A stretch of 64,000 bases of DNA from Marinobacter sp. ANT_B65 (lineage in GTDB: Bacteria; Pseudomonadota; Gammaproteobacteria; Pseudomonadales; Oleiphilaceae). The notes beneath the pieces were generated by a model that saw only the letters and a program-made list of their open reading frames with translations, was not told the DNA's origin and ran no database searches. This document shows, one piece after another, positions 8,043 to 18,282 of the stretch. The stretch's first letter is position 1. Each line of letters starts with the position of its first letter. Where the stretch lies: the NCBI RefSeq assembly GCF_002407605.1, contig NZ_NXGV01000004.1, positions 62,001 to 126,000 of the forward strand. Reading direction: 5' to 3'. Made by a program: the position numbers and the translations under genes.

Positions 8043-9512
8043 TCAGAAGGCTTTACTGAACTCGATAGCAGCACTCCAGGCGCTTAGCTCGTATTCAGCC
8101 TGATAATTGGTATTGGACGTTGCAACGGTTGGCTGCTGATGCGAGTACTCACGATCATCAACCTTCGCATTATCCGCAAAGATCAGGGTGCCGACTGCAG
8201 CATCTACTTTCCAGCCACTCTGGCGATCCTGCCATTGAGTGCCCAGGGTCAGCCAGTGACGATCTTCGGACGGGATACGCGCAGTGACATACTGGTCTAC
8301 CGGCGACTGGTCATAAGCATAGCCTGCCTTGAATGCCCATGCTTCGCTTGCCTGCCAGATGCCGCCCAGATTGAACTGCCAGTTGTTATCCCATTTCTCA
8401 GTCACATGGGTAACAGGATCACCCGGTGCAGGCTGAATCACCTGAGAAACCTGACCTGTACCGCCTTCAGCACTGTATACGTCCAACTCTTCAAAGCGGC
8501 TCCAGCGAGAATAGGTGGCACCGGCGAGCAGGGTAAATTCCGGACTCAGCCTGTGGCGTACACCTACAGTCAGGCTCTCAGGAATAGCCAGGGGTACTTC
8601 CGCTTTTTCAGAAAGAGACAGAGGTCCCGAAAGCCCTAAAGCCTCACCCGGGAACTGGCTGATTTCCAGATCCCCGTCCAGCTCAAACTCGGTGCCCGTC
8701 TGGGCGGTCAGGCCAAACTGCGTAGCTTCAGACAACTCATAGAGAAAACCCACACGAAAATTGACTGCAATGTCATCACCTTCCACATCCGAATAGGTAT
8801 CAGGGTACTGCTGCGCCAGACCATTGGCTCCTGCCACAATCGCCTGTTGTTGCGCTGCGGGCAACTGATCGAGGCTGGAGACGCCTGCGGACTGAAGCGC
8901 TGACCTGACCACCGCTCCACGAACATCCTGATATCGGCTTAAACGGCCCTCGCCGTACATCACATTAATGCCCACTCCCATCGACAGGCCCTTACCATTG
9001 CTAACAGCAATGGACGGGGTGAAGGAAATCACCGTCAGTTCGGTTTTGTCTGCCAGATAACGCCCGGCAAAATCATCTTCGTAATCTGCCGCCAGCCCAT
9101 AAGGAGCATGGATACCAAAACCAACATCGATAGACTCATTGATTTCGTGGGTAATATAAATATTCGGAAGCAAGGCAGGGTCTGCAATGTCACCACCATT
9201 GCCGGTGTAGGCGCCCGGCTGGCCAAGGGCATCGACGGACCGTATCGTGTCGCTTTTGGCCTCGGCATCAATGTCCAGCACAGCAGCACCAAACGAGATA
9301 TTAGTTCCGGACAACTGGCTCATCCCCGCAGGGTTAAATAACACTGCAGTCGCATTTTCCGGATTCGCAGCAGCACCGGCATTGGCCGTACCCATGGCAC
9401 TTGCACTTTGTTCGTTCAGGGAAAAACCGCCAGCAAAAGCGCTGGCAGGGGCGGCGACGACTAAAGCCAGAGAGGTCAACCGTACAGCACGCGTAAGCAA
9501 TGAGGATCTCAT
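8043..9512 (-). CDS. fadL: FadL/OmpP1/TodX-type outer membrane transporter
   Basis: 489 residues with a signal peptide (cleavage after SAFA). The mature N-terminus GGFSLNEQSASAMGTANAGA and the NPAGMS motif are hallmarks of FadL-type 14-strand beta-barrels that take up long-chain fatty acids or other hydrophobic molecules. The C-terminus ends in an aromatic residue (EFSKAF), as expected for BAM-dependent outer membrane proteins. Shine-Dalgarno AAGGAG lies about 11 nt before the ATG. In a marine hydrocarbon-degrading lineage, alkane or fatty-acid uptake is plausible but not shown by sequence. Confidence 0.9.
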   Translation of the reverse strand: MRSSLLTRAVRLTSLALVVAAPASAFAGGFSLNEQSASAMGTANAGAAANPENATAVLFNPAGMSQLSGTNISFGAAVLDIDAEAKSDTIRSVDALGQPGAYTGNGGDIADPALLPNIYITHEINESIDVGFGIHAPYGLAADYEDDFAGRYLADKTELTVISFTPSIAVSNGKGLSMGVGINVMYGEGRLSRYQDVRGAVVRSALQSAGVSSLDQLPAAQQQAIVAGANGLAQQYPDTYSDVEGDDIAVNFRVGFLYELSEATQFGLTAQTGTEFELDGDLEISQFPGEALGLSGPLSLSEKAEVPLAIPESLTVGVRHRLSPEFTLLAGATYSRWSRFEELDVYSAEGGTGQVSQVIQPAPGDPVTHVTEKWDNNWQFNLGGIWQASEAWAFKAGYAYDQSPVDQYVTARIPSEDRHWLTLGTQWQDRQSGWKVDAAVGTLIFADNAKVDDREYSHQQPTVATSNTNYQAEYELSAWSAAIEFSKAF

Positions 9513-9634
9513 AACAGAGGTGTCTCCTTTGTAATTTGCGGCGGAGTATACGCACCAACACCGAGCAGCCTCAAATGCTAAAACTACTGGTTTACAAACC
9601 TAACTATTTACGACTTTAGTCGATGCCTGCCACA

Positions 9635-10756
9635 TCAGGTATCCTGAATAGTCAGCTTATCAACAGATGAAGACAGCTTGTCTGCCCCCTGAGCATCTGT
9701 ACCCAGTTTTATCATCAGACGCAGATCGTTAGCTGAGTCAGCGTGAGCAAGGGCATCTTCATAAGTGATCGAGCCTTCAGCATAGAGCTGATAAAGGGCC
9801 TGATCAAAGGTCTGCATGCCGGCCTCATTAGACTTGGCCATCAACCCCTTAAGCTTATGCACCTCCCCTTTACGGATCATGTCCGCTACCAGCGGGGTGT
9901 TGATCAGAACTTCAATAACCGCCTTGCGGCTTTTTCCGTCCGGTGTCGGAATTAACTGCTGCGCCACGACGGCCCGAAGGTTAAGCGACAGATCCATCCA
10001 GATCTGATTATGCTGCTCGGGCGGGAAAAACTGGATTATCCGGTCAAGCGCCTGGTTAGCGTTGTTGGCGTGCAGCGTGGCGAGACACAGGTGGCCTGTT
10101 TCAGCAAACTGAACTGAATACTCCATGGTCTGACGGGTACGCACCTCACCAATAAGAATAACGTCAGGAGCCTGCCTCAACGTGTTCTTCAGCGCCACCT
10201 CAAAGCTCTCGGTATCAATCCCGACTTCCCGCTGAGTAACAATGCAGCCCTGGTGCTGATGCACAAACTCGATCGGGTCTTCTATTGAAATAATATGCCC
10301 CCGGCTGTTCCGGTTGCGGTGCCCAAGCATCGCGGCAAGCGACGTTGATTTACCGGTACCGGTCGCACCCACAAACATAATCAGGCCGCGCTTGGTCATT
10401 GCCAGGTCTTTGATGATCTCCGGCAACGACAGATCATCAATCTGGGGGATTTTTACTTCAATCCGCCGCAAGACCATGCCACACAGGTTGCGCTGAAAGA
10501 ATGCGCTCACCCGGAAGCGGCCAATGCCCCGGGCACTGATGGCAAAGTTACACTCATGAGTTTCTTCAAACTCGGCTCTCTGCTTTTCGCTCATCGCGCC
10601 GTACACAAACTCCCGGGTCTGCTCCGGCGTTAACGCGTTCTTGGTAACCGGCAGCACCTTGCCATTCACTTTCATGCTGGGCGGGACACCTGCAGTGATA
10701 AAGAGATCTGACCCCCCTTTTTCGACCATCAGACGTAGCAGCTTTTCGAATTCCAT
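9635..10756 (-). CDS. pilU: Type IV pilus retraction accessory ATPase PilU
   Basis: 373 residues of the PilT/VirB11 secretion ATPase family. Visible motifs: Walker A GATGTGKST, the Asp box region IISIEDPIEFVHQHQ, Walker B-like ILIGEVRTRQTME and the His box TGHLCLATLHANNA. The longer, divergent C-terminus (ending KLSSSVDKLTIQDT) and its position directly after pilT identify it as PilU, the PilT-dependent partner in pilus retraction and twitching. It follows pilT by 50 bp and is probably co-transcribed. Confidence 0.92.
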   Translation of the reverse strand: MEFEKLLRLMVEKGGSDLFITAGVPPSMKVNGKVLPVTKNALTPEQTREFVYGAMSEKQRAEFEETHECNFAISARGIGRFRVSAFFQRNLCGMVLRRIEVKIPQIDDLSLPEIIKDLAMTKRGLIMFVGATGTGKSTSLAAMLGHRNRNSRGHIISIEDPIEFVHQHQGCIVTQREVGIDTESFEVALKNTLRQAPDVILIGEVRTRQTMEYSVQFAETGHLCLATLHANNANQALDRIIQFFPPEQHNQIWMDLSLNLRAVVAQQLIPTPDGKSRKAVIEVLINTPLVADMIRKGEVHKLKGLMAKSNEAGMQTFDQALYQLYAEGSITYEDALAHADSANDLRLMIKLGTDAQGADKLSSSVDKLTIQDT

Positions 10757-10805
10757 TTTGATTACCTATGTTCTTTTTATTCAACGACCCGCCAAAAGCC
10801 GGGAA

Positions 10806-11840
10806 TCAGAAATTATCCGGCATTTTTGCCTTGGACCTTGCGGCTTCACGGGAAATAAGACCTTTCTGCAGCAAACGCTCAAGGCACTGATCCAAAGTCT
10901 GCATACCCAGAGAACCACCCGTCTGGATCGAAGAGTACATCTGGGCAATCTTGTCTTCGCGAATCAGGTTACGGATCGCGGCTGTACCAATCATGATTTC
11001 ATGTGCAGCTATACGGCCACCGCCCATTTTTTTCATGAGAGTCTGGGAAATAACAGCCTGCAGTGACTCGGAAAGCATGGAGCGCACCATAGATTTTTCC
11101 TGAGCCGGGAATACGTCCACTACCCGGTCAATGGTTTTTGCCGCCGAGGTGGTGTGCAGGGTTCCGAAAACCAGGTGACCGGTTTCCGCCGCAGTAAGTG
11201 CCAGACGGATAGTTTCCAGATCCCGCAGCTCACCAACCAGAATAATGTCGGGATCTTCCCGCAACGCAGAGCGCAAAGCCTCATTAAAGCCAAGGGTATC
11301 CCGGTGCACTTCCCGCTGATTGACCAAACACTTCTTGGAATCGTGCACAAATTCGATGGGGTCCTCTATGGTAAGAACGTGCTCATAGCGGGTGTCGTTG
11401 ATGTAATCCATCATTGCCGCCAGCGTAGTAGACTTACCTGAGCCGGTTGGCCCGGTCACCAGCACAAGGCCACGGGGCACCGAGGATATGTCCTTGAACA
11501 CCTGGCCCATACCCAGGTCATCCATAGTCAGCACTTTCGAGGGAATGGTACGGAAAACAGCACCCGATCCACGGTTCTGGTTAAAGGCATTGACACGAAA
11601 ACGAGCGACGCCAGGTACTTCAAAGGAAAAGTCCGTTTCCAGAAATTCTTCGTAGTCCTTACGCTGCTTGTCGTTCATGATGTCGTAAATCAGCCCGTGA
11701 ACTTCTTTATGCTCAAGGGGCGGAAGGTTGATGCGACGGACATCACCATCAACACGAATCATCGGAGGCAGGCCGGCAGAAAGATGCAGGTCAGACGCAC
11801 CCTGTTTCGCCGAAAAGGCAAGCAGTTCAGTAATATCCAT
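10806..11840 (-). CDS. pilT: Type IV pilus retraction ATPase PilT
   Basis: 344 residues, the typical PilT length. Motifs: Walker A GPTGSGKST, Asp box LTIEDPIEFVHD, Walker B IILVGELRDLETI, and the His box TGHLVFGTLHT. The AIRNLIRE element of the C-terminal domain, needed for retraction in PilT, is present. This hexameric cytoplasmic motor depolymerises type IV pili for twitching motility. It is divergent from yggS across a 138-bp gap, the same arrangement as in Pseudomonas. Confidence 0.96.
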   Translation of the reverse strand: MDITELLAFSAKQGASDLHLSAGLPPMIRVDGDVRRINLPPLEHKEVHGLIYDIMNDKQRKDYEEFLETDFSFEVPGVARFRVNAFNQNRGSGAVFRTIPSKVLTMDDLGMGQVFKDISSVPRGLVLVTGPTGSGKSTTLAAMMDYINDTRYEHVLTIEDPIEFVHDSKKCLVNQREVHRDTLGFNEALRSALREDPDIILVGELRDLETIRLALTAAETGHLVFGTLHTTSAAKTIDRVVDVFPAQEKSMVRSMLSESLQAVISQTLMKKMGGGRIAAHEIMIGTAAIRNLIREDKIAQMYSSIQTGGSLGMQTLDQCLERLLQKGLISREAARSKAKMPDNF

Positions 11841-11978
11841 AGAGGTCCTCGGAAGGCTTATCTTTCACACAGGTAGCGTCTGTCTGGCACTGCCCGGCTA
11901 TGACCACTTGGAATTTCAGTGGCCTGCGAGTAACGTGTCGCCAACGAACAGGCGGACCAAACGCGACTATTTGACAAT

Positions 11979-12683
11979 ATGAGCAGCATAGCAGACAACC
12001 TCGGGAGCGTAACCCGACGCATACAAAAAGCAACATTGCAGGCGGGCCGGGAGCCCGATTCTGTGAGCCTGTTGGCAGTCAGCAAAACGCGCTCACCCGA
12101 TGAGTTGCGAGAAGCTGTGGCTGCGGGCCAACGGGCATTCGGAGAAAACTATCTTCAGGAAGCCCTCGACAAAATTGAAGCCCTCAGCGACCTGGGCGAT
12201 ATCGACTGGCACTTTATTGGTCCGATACAGTCCAACAAGACCCGGCAGATTGCCTCAGCCTTTTCCTGGGTACACAGCGTGGACCGGCTGAAGATCGCCC
12301 GCCGCCTCAGTGAACAACGGGAAACCGGGCTGCCCCCCTTGAACATCTGCCTGCAAGTCAATATTAATAATGAACAGAGCAAGGCCGGATGCCAGCCTGA
12401 AGATCTGCCGGAAATGGTTACAGAAATAAGCCAGCTGCCCGGCCTCACCCTGCGGGGCCTTATGGCAATCCCTGACCCGGAACAGACAGAATCCGCTCTG
12501 CGTGCAAGTTTCCGCAAGCTTGCCAACACCCTTAAAGAGCTGAGACAGGATTATCCGGAAGCCGGGCCACTGGATACATTGTCCATGGGCATGTCAGGCG
12601 ATCTTGAGATGGCTGTTGCAGAGGGCGCCACCTGGGTTCGCATCGGCACGGCCGTTTTTGGCACAAGATCCCGGAAGAGCTGA
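11979..12683 (+). CDS. yggS: YggS/PROSC pyridoxal-phosphate homeostasis protein
   Basis: 234 residues with an alanine-racemase-like TIM barrel N-terminal fold. The PLP-binding lysine is in LLAVSKTRS near residue 38, with the family motifs FGENYLQEA, WHFIGPIQSNKTR and LSMGMSGDLEMAV. It binds PLP and buffers vitamin B6 and amino-acid pools; no catalytic activity is established. First gene of yggS-proC-yggT. The ribosome site is weak, but the start fits the family. Confidence 0.93.
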   Translation: MSSIADNLGSVTRRIQKATLQAGREPDSVSLLAVSKTRSPDELREAVAAGQRAFGENYLQEALDKIEALSDLGDIDWHFIGPIQSNKTRQIASAFSWVHSVDRLKIARRLSEQRETGLPPLNICLQVNINNEQSKAGCQPEDLPEMVTEISQLPGLTLRGLMAIPDPEQTESALRASFRKLANTLKELRQDYPEAGPLDTLSMGMSGDLEMAVAEGATWVRIGTAVFGTRSRKS

Positions 12684-12745
12684 ATCGACCGGTTCCTGTT
12701 ATTATCAAAGCCGGATATCTAACCGAACAACCGTTGGAGCAGACC

Positions 12746-13579
12746 TTGAGCAAATCACCAACCATTTCGTTTATAGGCGCAGGCAACATGGCCAGCGCCA
12801 TTATTGGCGGCATGCTGGATAACGGATTCAAAGCCGCCAATATATGGGCAAGCGCGCCAGACGACGGTCACCTGCAATCCATCCGCAAACGTTTCGGGAT
12901 AAGTGTGACAACAGACAACCGTTACTGTGCGCAGCAGGCAGACATGGTGGTGCTCGCGGTGAAGCCCCAGGTAATGGCGGACGTGTGCCGTGACATAGCG
13001 CCCATCGCCCAGAATACCCGCCCGTTAATGGTGTCTATAGCTGCAGGTCTCGGTGCAGATACACTTGATGAATGGCTTGGCGGCGGCCTGCCTATTGTCC
13101 GTGTCATGCCAAACACCCCCTCTCTGGTTGGCAAAGGTGCTGCAGGGCTTTTTGCCAATGAAAGCGTCAGCAACGATCAGAAAGAAATGGTGCAGTCGGT
13201 TTTCGAAGGCATAGGTACCGCGGTATGGGTGGAAGATGAAACCCTGCTTCATGGCGTAACTGCACTCTCGGGAAGCGGGCCAGCTTATTTTTTCCTGATA
13301 CTGGAAGCACTTGAGGCTGCTGCAACTGAAACGGGTGTAAACCCGGAAACCGCACGCCAGCTTGCCATCCAGACCATGGCAGGCGCAGCCGAAATGGCTG
13401 CCAGAAGCGAATACGATCCGGCTCAGCTGAAGAAAAATGTAATGTCTCCGGGCGGCACAACCGAACAGGCGATTAACACCTTTGAAGAAGGCGGCCTGCG
13501 CGACCTGGTGAAAAAAGCGTATAACGCTGCTTACAAGCGCTCGGAAGAAATGGCCAAAGAACTGGCAGGCAAACAGTAA
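12746..13579 (+). CDS. proC: Pyrroline-5-carboxylate reductase
   Basis: 277 residues. Reduces 1-pyrroline-5-carboxylate to proline with NAD(P)H. The N-terminal Rossmann motif is FIGAGNMASAIIGG. The C-terminal dimer and active-site domain carries LSGSGPAYFFLILEAL and MSPGGTTEQAI. The start is most likely TTG at 12746 (MSKSPTISFIG), since GGAG sits 6 nt upstream; the alternative TTG at 12734 overlaps that ribosome site. It follows yggS as in many gammaproteobacteria. Confidence 0.95.
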   Translation: MSKSPTISFIGAGNMASAIIGGMLDNGFKAANIWASAPDDGHLQSIRKRFGISVTTDNRYCAQQADMVVLAVKPQVMADVCRDIAPIAQNTRPLMVSIAAGLGADTLDEWLGGGLPIVRVMPNTPSLVGKGAAGLFANESVSNDQKEMVQSVFEGIGTAVWVEDETLLHGVTALSGSGPAYFFLILEALEAAATETGVNPETARQLAIQTMAGAAEMAARSEYDPAQLKKNVMSPGGTTEQAINTFEEGGLRDLVKKAYNAAYKRSEEMAKELAGKQ

Positions 13580-13609
13580 AACAGTCACCGACAACGGAGA
13601 AACGGCTTC

Positions 13610-14194
13610 ATGCTGGCAGACATCCTGATTACGATCCTGCTGATCGCGTCCACCTTTTACATGACGATTATACTGCTGCGTTTTTTGTTGCAGCTGGCCC
13701 GGGCCGACTTCTACAACCCGATTTCCCAGTTTGCAGTCAAGGCCACAAACCCTTTACTCAGGCCTCTGCGCCGCGTCATCCCTGGCTGGGGCGGAATTGA
13801 CGGCGCAGCGCTGGTTCTTGCCGTTATCATTCAGGCAATTACCTTTTTCCTGATTCTTGTCGCGCTGAACGGCGGCATTCCATCATTTAACCCACTCATA
13901 CTATTGGTCTGGGGCGCAATTGCTGTCCTGGATCTGATCGTCAAAATATACTTCTGGTCGGTTATCGCTGTTGTTGTTGTCAGCTGGATCGCACCAGGCA
14001 GCGGCCACCCGGCCATCCAGCTGGTTGCACAGATCACCGAACCGGTCATGCGACCAGTGCGAAAGCTGATGCCTTCCATGGGCGGACTGGACCTGTCACC
14101 CATTATTGTTTTTCTGATCCTGAACGTCCTGTCTGTTGTCATTGACCATATGAAGGTCGCGGTCGGCCTTGGGGCTATTGGACTGGGACTGTAA
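13610..14194 (+). CDS. yggT: YggT family integral membrane protein
   Basis: 194 residues with two YggT repeats, each a pair of hydrophobic helices followed by a conserved loop (NPLLRPLRRVIPGWGGIDGA and EPVMRPVRKLMPSMGGLDLS). About four to five transmembrane segments. The family is associated with osmotic protection and membrane integrity and is habitually linked to yggS-proC; its exact role is unresolved. A good terminator follows. Confidence 0.9.
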   Translation: MLADILITILLIASTFYMTIILLRFLLQLARADFYNPISQFAVKATNPLLRPLRRVIPGWGGIDGAALVLAVIIQAITFFLILVALNGGIPSFNPLILLVWGAIAVLDLIVKIYFWSVIAVVVVSWIAPGSGHPAIQLVAQITEPVMRPVRKLMPSMGGLDLSPIIVFLILNVLSVVIDHMKVAVGLGAIGLGL

Positions 14195-14247
14195 ACCACA
14201 TCACAAACAAACAATTTGTAACAGTTCTCCACAAACAGCCAAATCCG

Positions 14248-14288
14248 AAAACCGCAACTTCATCCCATTGATTTTGCGGTTTTTTTTA
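14248..14288 (+). terminator. Rho-independent terminator after yggT
   Basis: A 10-bp stem (AAAACCGCAA with TTGCGGTTTT) and 16-nt loop, followed by a run of T. It closes the yggS-proC-yggT unit and separates it from the GTPase gene. Confidence 0.8.
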
Positions 14289-14446
14289 TTCAAGTCATGT
14301 CATCAACAAACACACACCTGCGAACACCCCGCCACAAAACCGTCACAAACAGGCTAGTATTACCCACAATTAATTAATCCGTATATCACGTGGATCCCGG
14401 CGAGTCCGCCAAAGGGGTACCGGAAGTCGTGGACAAGGAAAATCCG

Positions 14447-16420
14447 ATGAATCATCAGAGCAATCTGACTCAGCAGGTAGAGGCATACCACAACTGGAAA
14501 AAGGAGCTGATCCGCCAGATCGGCCGCTACCGGTTATGGCTCCAGGACAACAACCTGTTCTCTGACGACATCAGTACCCGGATACGTCATGGCCTGGAAC
14601 TTCTTATCGAGGACGAGCTCACTATCGCGTTTGTCGGCGAGTACTCCCGCGGCAAAACTGAGCTGATAAACGCCCTGTTCTTCGCAGAGTTTGGCCAGCG
14701 CATGCTTCCCTCTCAGGCCGGACGCACAACCATGTGTCCGACCGAGCTGTTTTTCGATCGCAACGCCAACGAAAACTACCTGTTACTGCTCCCCATAGAG
14801 ACCCGCACTGGCGACCTGTCTTTACAAAAGCTGCGCAAACAGCCTGAGCGCTGGGTAAAGCACAGTCTTGACGAAAGTGACCCGGAAATCATGCGCGAAA
14901 TCCTGGGAGAAGTTGCCCGGGTAAAAAGTGTTACCCCCGAACAGGCACGGGCACTCGGTTTTGACGAAGACATGCTGGAGCATGACCGCAACAACCCCGG
15001 CAACGTTCTGGTTCCTGCCTGGCGCAATGCCCAGATCAGTATTCGCCATCCCCTCTTTGAACGGGGACTGCGCATTCTGGACACACCGGGCCTCAACGCA
15101 CTTGGCTCTGAACCTGAGCTCACCATAAGCATGCTGCCAAAAGCTCATGCCATAATTTTTGTGCTCAGTGCAGATACCGGCGTTACCGCCAGCGATATGA
15201 CCATCTGGAAAGAGTACATAGATACAGAACAGGCAGATCACCGTGCCGGTCGTTTTGCTGTACTGAACAAGATCGATGTACTGTGGGACGACCTCCAGGG
15301 CGAGAAGCACACACGCGATGCCATTGACCGGGTACGGGGGTATACAGCAGATCATCTGGGCATCCGGCAACAGGATGTAATACCTCTGTCTGCAAAACAG
15401 GGACTCGTCGCAAGGGTCAGAAAAGACAGCAACCTGTTCAATCGCTCCAATATCGGGAATCTGGAACAACTGATTATCCAGCGTATCCTTATGCATAAGG
15501 AACAGCTGATAACCCAGAGCCTGATAAATGACCTTCTGGGCATGCTGCAGAACAGCCAGGCCGCGATGCAGACGCGCCTTGAGTCGCTCGAAGAAGAATC
15601 CGATGCATGCTCTGGCGCCACCATGGACAAGGCAGCCCTTGCCCGGCTGGCCGACAGAGCCCAGAAAGATTATGACTTTTACTACAAGAAGCTGATCACA
15701 CTGCGTTCAAGCCGTCGACTGATGGGTTCCCAGGGTGACATGCTGAAAAAACTGGTAGCTGAGGACCGGTTTGAGTCCCACGCCCGGAACCTCCATAAAA
15801 GCATGTCGAAAAGCTGGACTACAGCAGGCATGAATAACGCTATGGACCAGTTTTTTGAGCTTCTGGAAGGTGACCTCACCAATCTGCTCAGCGAGGGCCA
15901 CCTTGCAGAGAAAATGGTGGGGGCCATCTATCGCAGGTACAACGAAGATACCCGCGCCCGCCACCTTGAACCCATTCCGCTGCGTGCCGGCCGCCACGTT
16001 ATTGCTGTAAGGGAGTTGCGTAAAAAAGCCCGGCGCTTTCGTGTCAGCCCCAAAAACCTGCTTACAGAACAATCCGTTCTGGTACAGCGTTTTTTCAATG
16101 TAATGGTGAGTGAAGCCAGGATTCTGCACGCGCGCGTACGCACAGACGTAGAGCGCTGGCCCTCAGAAGCACTGCTGCCAATAATGCAGTACTCCATGGA
16201 ACAGAAGCAGCTGCTGGAACACCAGATACGGCGCCTCCGGGACATGGTAAGAAGTGATCGTGACGGCCGCTTCCAGCGAGAACGGCTAAACAACACCATC
16301 AGCGACTTGCGCAGACAGCTGGAACTGGCTGATGCCATGCAGCGGCAAATCCGGAAACCTGCACCTACCATGATCCAGCAGAAAGTGGTCAATATCTCAG
16401 GTATTATCCAGTCCCCGTAA
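14447..16420 (+). CDS. Dynamin-like large GTPase
   Basis: 657 residues. GTPase motifs: G1 P-loop GEYSRGKT (G64-T71), a probable G2 threonine in GRTTMCP, G3 DTPG from D212, and G4 NKID from N274. The C-terminal half (about 370-640) is helical with several predicted coiled coils and no transmembrane segment, as in bacterial dynamin-family proteins that remodel or bind membranes. The start at ATG 14447 has AAGGA just upstream; a GTG at 14390 lacks one. The gene is free-standing, with a terminator before it, and interrupts the yggT-metX neighbourhood seen in Pseudomonas. The substrate or membrane partner cannot be told from sequence. Confidence 0.8.
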   Translation: MNHQSNLTQQVEAYHNWKKELIRQIGRYRLWLQDNNLFSDDISTRIRHGLELLIEDELTIAFVGEYSRGKTELINALFFAEFGQRMLPSQAGRTTMCPTELFFDRNANENYLLLLPIETRTGDLSLQKLRKQPERWVKHSLDESDPEIMREILGEVARVKSVTPEQARALGFDEDMLEHDRNNPGNVLVPAWRNAQISIRHPLFERGLRILDTPGLNALGSEPELTISMLPKAHAIIFVLSADTGVTASDMTIWKEYIDTEQADHRAGRFAVLNKIDVLWDDLQGEKHTRDAIDRVRGYTADHLGIRQQDVIPLSAKQGLVARVRKDSNLFNRSNIGNLEQLIIQRILMHKEQLITQSLINDLLGMLQNSQAAMQTRLESLEEESDACSGATMDKAALARLADRAQKDYDFYYKKLITLRSSRRLMGSQGDMLKKLVAEDRFESHARNLHKSMSKSWTTAGMNNAMDQFFELLEGDLTNLLSEGHLAEKMVGAIYRRYNEDTRARHLEPIPLRAGRHVIAVRELRKKARRFRVSPKNLLTEQSVLVQRFFNVMVSEARILHARVRTDVERWPSEALLPIMQYSMEQKQLLEHQIRRLRDMVRSDRDGRFQRERLNNTISDLRRQLELADAMQRQIRKPAPTMIQQKVVNISGIIQSP

Positions 16421-16534
16421 ATCCTGTTGGTTGCAGCCATGACGGCCCGCCATTAAACTGTTTTGCTGGTTCAGGTTTTTACCCTGGCCAGCAACTCTGT
16501 TACTAACGGACCGAACCAGGAACCTTTCGCGCCG

Positions 16535-17683
16535 ATGCCCGATTCCCTCCCTGTGGATTCTGTCGGGATAATCACCCCACAGACGTACCATTTTGAAACG
16601 CCTATTGAACTGGCGTGCGGACAAGCACTGGAGCACTATGATCTGGTGGTTGAAACCTATGGCGAGCTCAACGCAGATCGCAGCAACGCTGTGCTCATCT
16701 GCCACGCTCTGAGCGGAAATCATCATGCCGCCGGCTATCACTCCAAAGACGATCGCAAGCCAGGCTGGTGGGACACCTGCATAGGGCCTGGCAAACCTGT
16801 CGATACCAACCGTTTCTTTGTCGTCAGCCTCAACAACCTGGGTGGCTGTCACGGCAGCACCGGTCCCAACTCTACTAACCCGGCTACAGGCAAGCCTTTT
16901 GGCCCGGACTTCCCGGTTGTCACAGTCGGCGACTGGGTAAAAAGCCAGGCGTTACTGGCAGATCGCATGGGCATTGAGTGCTGGGCAGCCGTAGTGGGCG
17001 GTTCTCTCGGCGGCATGCAGGCACTGCAATGGAGTCTGGACTATCCGGACCGCCTCAGACATTCAGTGGCAATTGCCTCAAGCCCACGCCTGACAGCGCA
17101 AAACATCGCATTTAACGAGGTGGCGCGACAGGCAATCACCTCGGATCAGGAATTCCATGACGGCCGGTACTACGATTTCGATACACTGCCACGCCGCGGC
17201 CTGATGCTGGCCCGGATGGTAGGCCACATTACCTACCTCTCCGACGCCTCCATGGGAGAAAAGTTTGGCCGGGAACTGAGAGATCAGGCCTACAAATTTG
17301 GCTACGACGCTGAGTTTCAGGTGGAAAGCTATCTCCGCTATCAGGGGGAACGCTTCTCGGAGGTTTTCGACGCCAACACCTATCTGCTGATGACCCGGGC
17401 CCTGGATTATTTTGACCCGGCTTTCGAGTTTGGAGGCAACCTGTCCAAAGCCCTGGCCAAGGCATCCTGTGAATTTCTCGTGCTGTCATTCAGCACCGAC
17501 TGGCGTTTTACACCAGCCCGGTCTGAAGAAATGGTAAACGCCATGATTGCCGCCCGCCGGAAAGTCAGCTATGCCGAAATTGATGCCCCCTGGGGCCACG
17601 ATGCCTTCCTGATCCCTACGCCGCGTTACACTGACATTTTTACCGCGTACATGGATCGTGTTGCCAGGGAGGTCGGGGCATGA
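16535..17683 (+). CDS. metX: Homoserine O-acyltransferase MetX
   Basis: 382 residues, alpha/beta-hydrolase fold. Nucleophile elbow [14 protein letters not shown], the family block [14 protein letters not shown], and the catalytic His in [10 protein letters not shown] near the C-terminus. It activates homoserine for methionine synthesis. Whether acetyl-CoA or succinyl-CoA is used cannot be read safely (Pseudomonas-type MetX enzymes often use succinyl-CoA). The start [13 protein letters not shown] aligns with the family; a longer frame from 16463 (TTG) does not. It overlaps metW by 4 bp. Confidence 0.93.
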   Translation: MPDSLPVDSVGIITPQTYHFETPIELACGQALEHYDLVVETYGELNADRSNAVLICHALSGNHHAAGYHSKDDRKPGWWDTCIGPGKPVDTNRFFVVSLNNLGGCHGSTGPNSTNPATGKPFGPDFPVVTVGDWVKSQALLADRMGIECWAAVVGGSLGGMQALQWSLDYPDRLRHSVAIASSPRLTAQNIAFNEVARQAITSDQEFHDGRYYDFDTLPRRGLMLARMVGHITYLSDASMGEKFGRELRDQAYKFGYDAEFQVESYLRYQGERFSEVFDANTYLLMTRALDYFDPAFEFGGNLSKALAKASCEFLVLSFSTDWRFTPARSEEMVNAMIAARRKVSYAEIDAPWGHDAFLIPTPRYTDIFTAYMDRVAREVGA

Positions 17684-18282
17684 GAGCAGATCTTGAAATC
17701 ATTCAGCAATGGGTAAAGCCCGGCGATCATGTGCTGGATCTGGGTTGCGGAGACGGTACCCTGCTGGACTTCCTCAAGCAGGAGCGCAATGCCAGCGGCT
17801 TCGGCCTTGAGATTAACCCGGATCACATCACGGCCTGCATGAACCGTGGAGTCTCCGTTATTGAACAGAACCTGGATACCCAGGGGCTGGATAATTTTGA
17901 AGACAACAGCTTCGACATTGTTCTGATGACGCAGGCATTACAGGCAGTCCGCCGCCCGGACAAGGTTCTGGATGAAATGCTCCGCCTTGGCAACGAAGGC
18001 ATAGTCACCTTTCCCAACTTCGCTCACTGGCGCCTGCGCTGGGGGCTGGCCCTCAGCGGTCGCATGCCCGAATCCGACGCGCTGCCTTATAAATGGTATA
18101 ACACACCCAATATACGGCTATGCACGTTCAAGGATTTTGAAGCCCTGTGCCGCCAGAAAGGTATTCGCATCAAGAGCAGATGTGTAGTGGATGGCCAGCA
18201 TCAAAACAACTGGCTGGCGCGCTTTTGGCCAAATCTGTTGGGAGAAATCGCCATCTACCGCATTACCCGGGAGAAAACATAA
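17680..18282 (+). CDS. metW: Methionine biosynthesis protein MetW
   Basis: 200 residues with a class I SAM-methyltransferase-like fold (motif [17 protein letters not shown]). MetW is nearly always fused or coupled to metX in proteobacteria and is needed for efficient MetX-dependent methionine synthesis. The ATGA overlap with metX here shows coupled translation. The block [12 protein letters not shown] is characteristic of MetW. Confidence 0.93.
   Translation: MRADLEIIQQWVKPGDHVLDLGCGDGTLLDFLKQERNASGFGLEINPDHITACMNRGVSVIEQNLDTQGLDNFEDNSFDIVLMTQALQAVRRPDKVLDEMLRLGNEGIVTFPNFAHWRLRWGLALSGRMPESDALPYKWYNTPNIRLCTFKDFEALCRQKGIRIKSRCVVDGQHQNNWLARFWPNLLGEIAIYRITREKT

Noticed and set aside
11870..11910. 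TGGCAC sigma54-like element upstream of pilT/yggS
   Set aside because: GG to GC distance is 9 bp and no enhancer-like dyad is nearby.
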